A stretch of DNA of 64,000 nucleotides from Erythrobacter sp. EC-HK427 (lineage in GTDB: Bacteria > Pseudomonadota > Alphaproteobacteria > Sphingomonadales > Sphingomonadaceae). The position numbers were made by a program, and so were the translations under genes. The stretch covers positions 2,067,663 to 2,131,662 of the forward strand of contig NZ_LR701479.1 of assembly GCF_902498745.1 (NCBI RefSeq), in the 5' to 3' direction. A model generated the notes under the pieces. It saw only the letters and a program-made list of their open reading frames with translations, did not search any database and was not told the DNA's origin. This document shows, in pieces, positions 58,994 to 64,000 of this stretch. Within the stretch, counting starts at the first letter, position 1. Each line of letters opens with the position of its first letter.

Positions 58994-60444
58994 CAGTTCC
59001 CCTCCCGCTTGCGGGAGGGGTTAGGGGAGGGCGTGTCACTTGCGGAAGCAGCCGTTACAGGCCCTCCCCCGGCCCCTCCCGCAAGCGGGAGGGGAGCAGT
59101 GGCCGCCTCCGCCAGCAATGCCTCAAACGTCGGGAAACTCGTCGCGATGGGGGAGGTGTCGTCCACCTCTACGCCGTTTCGGCTCGCGAGGCCTGCCACC
59201 GCCATGCTCATCGCGATACGGTGGTCGAGGTGGGTCACAACGCTCGCGCCTTCCGGCGTGCCGGGGAGGGGATCGCCGCCGGTGCCTTCGATCACCAAGC
59301 CATCCTCGCGCTCCTCCACCCGCGCGCCCGCCAGCGTCAGCGCGTTCGCCATCGCGGTGATGCGGTCGCTTTCCTTTACGCGCAGCTCTTCCAGCCCGCT
59401 GGTAGTGGTGGTGCCCTGCGCCAAAGCGGCGGCGACGAACAGGACGGGGAATTCGTCCACCATCGCGGGCACCACTGCGGGGTCGACCTCGACACCGGTC
59501 AGCGCCGAATGCCGCACGCGCAAATCCGCCACCGGCTCCCCGCCGACTTCGCGCCGGTCCAATTCCTCGATGCTCCCGCCCATCTGCCGCAATACGTCGA
59601 ACAAGGCAGCGCGGGTGGGGTTGAGGCCGACATTTTCGATCACGAGATCGCTGCCCGGCACCAGCAAAGCGGCGACGGTGAAGAAGGCGGCGGAGGAGGG
59701 ATCGCCCGGCACGGTGATGGTCTGCGGCTGCAAATCTGCCTCGCCGTGGATGGCGATAACGCGTTCTGGCCCATTGGCCCCATTCTCTTCGCCCACGTCC
59801 AGCTTCGCGCCAAAGCCGCGCAGCATCCGTTCGGAATGGTCGCGGGTGGGCACCGGCTCGATCACGCGGGTGATGCCCGCCGTGTTGAGGCCTGCGAGCA
59901 GCACGGCGCTCTTCACCTGCGCGCTGGCAACGGGCAGGCGGTAAGTAATCGGCACGGCGGGCGAAATCCCGCGCAGCATCAGGGGGAGGGTGCCTCCGGG
60001 GGAGGCTTCAAACGATGCGCCCATTTGCGACAGCGGCGTAATCACCCGGCCCATCGGGCGCTTGGACAAGCTCGCATCGCCGGTGAACACCGCGCGGATC
60101 GGATGGCTGGCGACGAGGCCCATCAGCAGCCGCGTGCTGGTGCCGCTATTGCCCATGTCGAGCGCGCCTTCCGGCTGGAGCAGCCCGCCAACACCCACGC
60201 CGTGAATGCTCCACGTCCCGTCCGCCTCGCGCGCAATCGTCGCTCCCATCGCGCGCATCGCGGCGGCGGTCGCCAGCACGTCCTCGCCTTCGAGCAGGCC
60301 CGTCACCCGCGTCTCGCCCACCGCCAGCGCGCCCAGCATCAGCGAGCGGTGGCTGATCGATTTGTCGCCCGGAACGGCAATCCGCCCGGTCAGCGCGCCT
60401 TGCGCGGCAAAGCGTTTGGATGAAGGGGTATTGGAATGGCTCAC
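58993..60444 (-). CDS. aroA: 3-phosphoshikimate 1-carboxyvinyltransferase (EPSP synthase)
   Basis: Sixth step of the shikimate pathway. The protein starts MSHSNTPSSKRFAAQGALTG and shows VPGDKSISHRSLMLGALA, LDMGNSGTSTRLLMGLV, ARVEEREDGLVIEG and DHRIAMSMAVAGL. The enzyme proper ends around FPTFEALLAEAA (residue 448). The last 35 residues (PLPLAGGAGGGPV to SRKREGN) are translated palindromic repeat (58999-59094). At 483 aa it is longer than the usual 440-450. Confidence 0.95.
   Translation of the reverse strand: MSHSNTPSSKRFAAQGALTGRIAVPGDKSISHRSLMLGALAVGETRVTGLLEGEDVLATAAAMRAMGATIAREADGTWSIHGVGVGGLLQPEGALDMGNSGTSTRLLMGLVASHPIRAVFTGDASLSKRPMGRVITPLSQMGASFEASPGGTLPLMLRGISPAVPITYRLPVASAQVKSAVLLAGLNTAGITRVIEPVPTRDHSERMLRGFGAKLDVGEENGANGPERVIAIHGEADLQPQTITVPGDPSSAAFFTVAALLVPGSDLVIENVGLNPTRAALFDVLRQMGGSIEELDRREVGGEPVADLRVRHSALTGVEVDPAVVPAMVDEFPVLFVAAALAQGTTTTSGLEELRVKESDRITAMANALTLAGARVEEREDGLVIEGTGGDPLPGTPEGASVVTHLDHRIAMSMAVAGLASRNGVEVDDTSPIATSFPTFEALLAEAATAPLPLAGGAGGGPVTAASASDTPSPNPSRKREGN
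58999..59094. repeat. Palindromic interspersed repeat, type 1 (copy B), inside aroA
   Basis: Nearly identical in both ends to copies A (36159) and C (63462): CCCCTCCCGCTTGCGGGAGG, GGTTAGGGGAGGG, a variable centre, then CCCTCCCCCGG and CCCCTCCCGCAAGCGGGAGG, GG. It is read in frame as AroA residues 451-482, and its left end acts as ribosome-binding site for the next gene. Confidence 0.93.
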
Positions 60445-60603
60445 AATGTTACCTAGCTATCGAAACCGCACGCGGCTTTGACAGTGCCATAGGGCTATGG
60501 CAAGGCGCGCCACCTTGCGAATCCGGCTCAATTGGCATTGGACGGAATATCGCATACGAATTTCCCGGATTACCCGTCCGGACGAACCAAGGACACGAGT
60601 AAT

Positions 60604-60921
60604 ATGGTCAAGCCAGAATGGGGCGCAAAGCGTACTTGCCCCAAATGCGGTGAACGCTTCTACGATCTGGGCAAGGAAGACCCGGTCACCTGCATCGAAT
60701 GCGGCAATGAATGGACGCCCGAGCCCGTGCTCAAGTCCAAGCAGCCGATCCCGTTCGAGGAAGAGAAGAAGAAGGACGTCGAACCCGATTCGGATCTGGC
60801 CGATGACGATCTGGAAGATATCGACGACGACGGCGATTCGCCCGACAATGACGTCGATCTCGGCGGTGACGATGACCTTGGTGTCGACACCGGCGACGCC
60901 GAAGGTGACGAGGAAATCTGA
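60604..60921 (+). CDS. TIGR02300 family protein
   Basis: A 105-aa alphaproteobacterial protein. The N-terminus MVKPEWGAKRTCPKCGERFYDLGKEDPVTCIECGNEW holds two CxxC pairs forming a probable zinc ribbon. The rest is an Asp/Glu-rich disordered tail (DDDLEDIDDDGDSPDND). Function unknown. The start at 60604 is the ATG before the conserved block. Adjacent to aroA (divergent), as is common in the class. Confidence 0.88.
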   Translation: MVKPEWGAKRTCPKCGERFYDLGKEDPVTCIECGNEWTPEPVLKSKQPIPFEEEKKKDVEPDSDLADDDLEDIDDDGDSPDNDVDLGGDDDLGVDTGDAEGDEEI

Positions 60922-60999
60922 TTTTGCACTTGCGCTGGAGGCGGCGCGCTCATAAAGGGCTGCCTCCGCGCCCCCTTGGGGTGCATACAGATTTGGTAC

Positions 61000-61075
61000 G
61001 GGGCCTTAGCTCAGCTGGGAGAGCGCAACACTGGCAGTGTTGAGGTCAGCGGTTCGATCCCGCTAGGCTCCACCA
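61000..61075 (+). tRNA. tRNA-Ala (anticodon GGC)
   Basis: Acceptor GGGGCCT/AGGCTCC with the G3-U70 wobble that identifies alanine tRNA; D arm GCTC...GAGC; anticodon arm CAACA-CTGGCAG-TGTTG (anticodon GGC); T arm AGCGG-TTCGATC-CCGCT; encoded ACCA end. Confidence 0.97.
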
Positions 61076-61414
61076 TTTCATCGCCTTGTGGCCCTGAGCT
61101 TGCTGCAAATGGCGGTTTCGTGCGCTTCCGGTGCTCACGGCCTGAATGGCCGCTGCGCGCCGGTTCTCCGAACCCACCATTTTCGCTGGCGCTCAGACCC
61201 ACAAATCGACGAAATGGATTTCAGACATATCCTCGTCATTGCGAGGAGCGAAGCGACGCGGCAATCCAGTCCTGTGCTTCGGGTAGAGCAAGACGGTTCC
61301 TTTTTCGGAATCGCACGCTGGCCGACGAGTTTTCGTCCGCCGGCGTTTTTGGCATTTGGCGAAATGCTGCCCATATCGGGCAGTGGGACGTCAAATTGAG
61401 GAGTAGCGACGCGG
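61076..61414. other. Intergenic region between tRNA-Ala and ffh
   Basis: 339 bases without a credible gene. It contains a one-armed GTCATTGCGAGG repeat (61233-61273), and a stretch GGTTCTCCGAACCCACCATT (61151-61170) that resembles a tRNA 3' end. Probably carries the ffh promoter; no clear boxes seen. Confidence 0.4.
61233..61273 (+). repeat. One-armed copy of the GTCATTGCGAG repeat
   Basis: GTCATTGCGAGGAGCGAAGC, then GACGCGGCAATCCAGTCCTG, matches one arm of the element at 37140-37221. The second arm is missing. Confidence 0.7.
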
Positions 61415-62881
61415 ATGTTTGATACGCTGTCTGATCGTTTGTCCAATGTCTTCGACCGCCTGCGCGGTCGCGGGGCGTTGAGCGAGCAGGACGTGCGCGA
61501 CGCCATGCGCGAAGTGCGTGTCGCCTTGCTCGAAGCCGATGTCGCGCTGCCGGTTGCCCGTGACTTTATCAACCGCGTTACCGAGCGTGCCGTCGGGCAG
61601 GAAGTGCTCAAATCGGTCACGCCGGGCCAACAGGTCATCAAGATCGTCAATGACGAACTGATCGCCATGCTCGGCGGCGATGACGACGGCGCGGGCGAAG
61701 CGCAGCCGCTCAATCTCAACGTCACCCCGCCCGCCGTCATCATGATGGTCGGCTTGCAGGGTTCGGGCAAAACCACCAGCACCGCCAAGATCGCCAAGCT
61801 GCTGAAGGACAAAGAGGGCAAAAAGGCCATGATGGCCTCGCTCGACGTCAACCGTCCCGCTGCGCAGGAACAGCTCGCCATTCTGGGCGAGCAGGCGGGC
61901 GTGGCAACCTTGCCTATCGTGCCCGGTCAGCAGCCGGTGGACATTGCCCGCCGCGCGCTGAACGCTGCCAAGCTGCAAAACATAGACGTGCTGCTGCTCG
62001 ACACCGCAGGCCGCCTGCACGTTGACGAAGCGCTGATGGCCGAAATGAAGGCCGTCGCAAGCGAGGCCGATCCGGCCGAAGTGCTGCTGGTGGTCGACTC
62101 GCTGACGGGTCAGGACGCAGTCAATGTTGCGCAGAGCTTCACCGATGAAGTGCCGCTGACCGGCGTTGTCCTCACCCGCATGGACGGCGATGCGCGCGGC
62201 GGTGCGGCGCTTTCCATGCGCGCTGTCACCGGCAAGCCGATCAAGTTTGCCGGCACGGGCGAAAAGCTCGACGCGATCGAGCGCTTCCATCCGGGCCGCG
62301 TGGCTGACCGCATCCTTGGCATGGGCGATGTCGTCAGCCTCGTCGAACGCGCTGCCGAAACGATCAAGGCGGAGGACGCCGAAGAGCTCGCGCAGAAGAT
62401 GATGGCGGGCAAGTTCGACCTCAACGATCTGCGCAAGCAACTGCAACAGATGCAGAGCATGGGCGGGCTGGGGATGCTTGCGGGCATGATGCCGGGCATG
62501 AAAAAGGCCAAGGCAGCGATGCAGGCCAGCGGCATGGACGACAAGGCGCTCGTCCATATGGACGCTATCATCGGCTCCATGACGCAAAAGGAACGCGCCA
62601 ATCCCGCACTGCTCAACGCCAAGCGCAAAAAGCGCGTTGCAGCGGGCAGCGGGCGCAGTGTGCAGGAGGTCAACAAGATCCTCAAAATGCACCAGGAAAT
62701 GGGTCGCGCGATGAAGCAGATCCGCAAGATGGGCGGGCTGAAAGGCCTTGCCGCCATGTTCGGTGCTGGCGGCGGAATACCCGGCATGGGCGGCGGCGGC
62801 GGAATGCCGGGTCTGCCCGGAATGGGCGGCGGCATGGGTGGCCTCCCGCCGGACATCCAGAATTTGATCAACAAGAAGTAA
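61415..62881 (+). CDS. ffh: Signal recognition particle protein Ffh
   Basis: GTPase that binds 4.5S RNA and signal sequences for co-translational membrane targeting. The 488-aa protein has an N domain, the G domain with GLQGSGKTTSTAKIA, DTAGRLHVDE, TRMDGDARGG and KFAGTGEK, and a methionine-rich M domain (GMLAGMMPGMKKAKAAMQASGM) ending in a Gly/Met-rich tail. First gene of ffh-rpsP-rimM. Confidence 0.97.
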   Translation: MFDTLSDRLSNVFDRLRGRGALSEQDVRDAMREVRVALLEADVALPVARDFINRVTERAVGQEVLKSVTPGQQVIKIVNDELIAMLGGDDDGAGEAQPLNLNVTPPAVIMMVGLQGSGKTTSTAKIAKLLKDKEGKKAMMASLDVNRPAAQEQLAILGEQAGVATLPIVPGQQPVDIARRALNAAKLQNIDVLLLDTAGRLHVDEALMAEMKAVASEADPAEVLLVVDSLTGQDAVNVAQSFTDEVPLTGVVLTRMDGDARGGAALSMRAVTGKPIKFAGTGEKLDAIERFHPGRVADRILGMGDVVSLVERAAETIKAEDAEELAQKMMAGKFDLNDLRKQLQQMQSMGGLGMLAGMMPGMKKAKAAMQASGMDDKALVHMDAIIGSMTQKERANPALLNAKRKKRVAAGSGRSVQEVNKILKMHQEMGRAMKQIRKMGGLKGLAAMFGAGGGIPGMGGGGGMPGLPGMGGGMGGLPPDIQNLINKK

Positions 62882-62923
62882 TTTGCATTAATTCATACAT
62901 TTGGAATCGAAAGGTAATCTACA

Positions 62924-63451
62924 ATGGCAATCGCAATCCGCCTCGCTCGTGGCGGCGCAAAGAAGCGTCCTTACTACCGCATCGTGGCTGCTGACAGCCG
63001 CCGTGCGCGTGACGGCAAGTATCTGGAGCAGCTGGGCACGTACAACCCGATGCTCGCCAAGGATGATGCCAACCGCGTCAGCCTGAACGAAGAGCGCATC
63101 AAGTACTGGCTGGGCGTTGGCGCACAGCCGAGCGACCGCGTGCACCGCTTCCTCGATGCCGCGGGCATTCTGGAGCGTCCTGCACGTAACAACCCGAAAA
63201 AGGCCGAGCCGGGCGAAGCGGCCAAGGAACGCGCCGAGGAAAAGGCTGCAAAGGCTGCTGAAGCCGAAGAAGCCGCCAAGGCTGCCGAAGAAGAGGCCAA
63301 GGCCGCTGCCGCCGCTCCGGTTGAAGAGGCTCCGGCTGAAGAAGCACCTGCTGAAGAAGCTGCGGCCGAAGAGGCGTCTGCTGCTGAAGAGGCACCCGCT
63401 GCCGAGGAAGCTCCTGCAGAGGAAGCCACCGAAGAGAAGTCGGAAGGCTGA
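62924..63451 (+). CDS. rpsP: 30S ribosomal protein S16 with long Ala/Glu tail
   Basis: Residues 1-80 are a normal S16 ([44 protein letters not shown]). Residues about 95-175 are a low-complexity Ala/Glu/Lys tail with [12 protein letters not shown] repeats. S16 is about 80-90 aa in most bacteria; extended, acidic tails occur in sphingomonads. The start follows CGAAAGGTAATCTACA. Confidence 0.95.
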   Translation: MAIAIRLARGGAKKRPYYRIVAADSRRARDGKYLEQLGTYNPMLAKDDANRVSLNEERIKYWLGVGAQPSDRVHRFLDAAGILERPARNNPKKAEPGEAAKERAEEKAAKAAEAEEAAKAAEEEAKAAAAAPVEEAPAEEAPAEEAAAEEASAAEEAPAAEEAPAEEATEEKSEG

Positions 63452-63461
63452 TCTTCAAATT

Positions 63462-63555
63462 CCCCTCCCGCTTGCGGGAGGGGTTAGGGGAGGGGATGTA
63501 ATCGAGCTATGGCGATGACAGGCCCTCCCCCTGCCCCTCCCGCAAGCGGGAGGGG
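63462..63555. repeat. Palindromic interspersed repeat, type 1 (copy C), over the rimM start
   Basis: Same ends as copies A and B in the same orientation: CCCCTCCCGCTTGCGGGAGG, GGTTAGGGGAGGGG, then after a variable centre CCCTCCCCCTG and CCCCTCCCGCAAGCGGGAGG, GG. The rimM ATG is inside its variable centre. Confidence 0.92.
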
Positions 63556-64000
63556 AGATTCCCCCGACAACCCCATCACCCTGGCCGCCATCACCGGCGC
63601 GCACGGGTTGACGGGTGAAGTCCGCCTCAAGCTGTTTGGCGAGGGGCTGGAGACGTTCAAGGCGCATGCCACCTTCGCGCTGAGCAAAGGCGGCGGCACG
63701 CTCACGCTCAAGAAGGTGCGCGACGACAGCAAAGGCGGCGCGATTGCGCGCTTTGCCGAAATCGCTAACCGCACTGCGGCCGAAAAACTGCGCGGCACCA
63801 CGCTCTGCGTTCCGCGCGATGCCTTGCCGCCGCTGGGCGAGGGCGAGTATTACCACACCGATCTGATCGGCCTGCCCGCCATCTCCGACACCGGAGAGCC
63901 GCTGGGCGAAGTGGTGGATGTGCGCAATTTCGGCGCGGGCGATATCATCGAGATAAAGCGCGGGAACGGCAAGACCTTCATGGTGCCGATGCGTGTGGAG
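63509..64000 (+). CDS. rimM: Ribosome maturation factor RimM, 3' end cut by window edge
   Basis: Assists 30S head maturation by binding S19. The frame is open to the edge (164 codons). The family N-terminus, ITLAAITGAHGLTGEVRLKLF, appears only from residue 23. Residues 1-16 (MAMTGPPPAPPASGRG) come from the palindromic repeat. The PRC-barrel region YYHTDLIGLPAISDTGEPLGEV follows. No ATG lies between the repeat and the conserved block, so the repeat must supply the start, either 63509 or 63515. Confidence 0.92.
   Translation, partial: MAMTGPPPAPPASGRGDSPDNPITLAAITGAHGLTGEVRLKLFGEGLETFKAHATFALSKGGGTLTLKKVRDDSKGGAIARFAEIANRTAAEKLRGTTLCVPRDALPPLGEGEYYHTDLIGLPAISDTGEPLGEVVDVRNFGAGDIIEIKRGNGKTFMVPMRVE

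Noticed and set aside
61151-61190. Possible tRNA-derived remnant or attachment site downstream of tRNA-Ala (CCACCATTTTCG versus the tRNA end CCACCATTTCATCG)
   Set aside because: Only about ten bases match, and no integrase or island gene lies nearby, so an attachment site is not supported.
61011-61202. Antisense open frame ending in VEPSGIEPLTSTLPVLRSPS
   Set aside because: It is the reverse complement of tRNA-Ala read through its T and anticodon arms, a familiar spurious prediction, not a gene.
1-64000. CRISPR arrays, prophage, insertion sequences, toxin-antitoxin or defence islands
   Set aside because: No regularly spaced direct repeats, transposases, integrases, phage structural genes or known defence nucleases were seen on either strand.

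Overview
This 64 kb window is ordinary chromosome from an alphaproteobacterium. It most resembles the order Sphingomonadales, probably family Erythrobacteraceae (Erythrobacter, Porphyrobacter, Qipengyuania or Altererythrobacter type). The reasons are high GC, dense operons with ATGA/TAATG overlaps, CpdR, SapC, a TIGR02300 protein, split b/b' ATP synthase subunits, the lapA-pyrF-trpF-trpB-trpA-accD-folC order, the aroA-cmk-rpsA block and the ffh-rpsP-rimM block. I saw no prophage, insertion sequence, CRISPR array or plasmid function. The family assignment is inference from gene content.

Layout. 1-5.1 kb: a truncated Kef-type antiporter, PutP, a NagX-like membrane protein behind a perfect palindrome, and a cold-shock protein. 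5.1-8.1 kb: a GNAT-nitrilase fusion and isocitrate dehydrogenase. 8.1-17.2 kb: a seven-gene co-directional unit running thiolase, FadB-like enzyme, acyl-CoA dehydrogenase, nitronate monooxygenase, type III polyketide synthase, methyltransferase and FAD oxidoreductase. It diverges from an acyl-CoA ligase-MerR pair across a short region holding a palindromic operator. 19.6-34.7 kb: tRNA-Val, CpdR, N-formylglutamate amidohydrolase, SapC, a glycolate/lactate-type oxidase, a DEAD-box helicase, a sterol-desaturase relative, a Tat-exported SDR, a DMT exporter, UvrD, RsmD, RluB and AmpG. 34.8-44 kb: folC, accD, the trp genes, pyrF, lapA and purB, interrupted by small genes and repeats. 44-55 kb: a DUF3857-transglutaminase-TPR protein, RadC, the F0 ATP synthase operon, PepSY, GrpB, GloB, GFA and RpsA. 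55-64 kb: Mpo1-like, acyltransferase, Cmk, alpha/beta hydrolase, AroA, TIGR02300, tRNA-Ala, Ffh, RpsP and a truncated RimM.

Two themes stand out. First, the beta-oxidation genes and the type III PKS cassette look like one transcription unit. Fatty acyl-CoA metabolism may therefore supply the PKS with its starter, under a MerR-family regulator. Second, the window is rich in short palindromic interspersed repeats. They have entered coding sequence (the AroA C-terminus, the RimM N-terminus), and in three places they put a GGGAGGGG end exactly where a Shine-Dalgarno sequence belongs. A separate element family built on a tandem CCTGTTACA motif occurs twice.

Most start codons below were chosen from overlaps, Shine-Dalgarno spacing and family N-termini rather than from the longest open frame.
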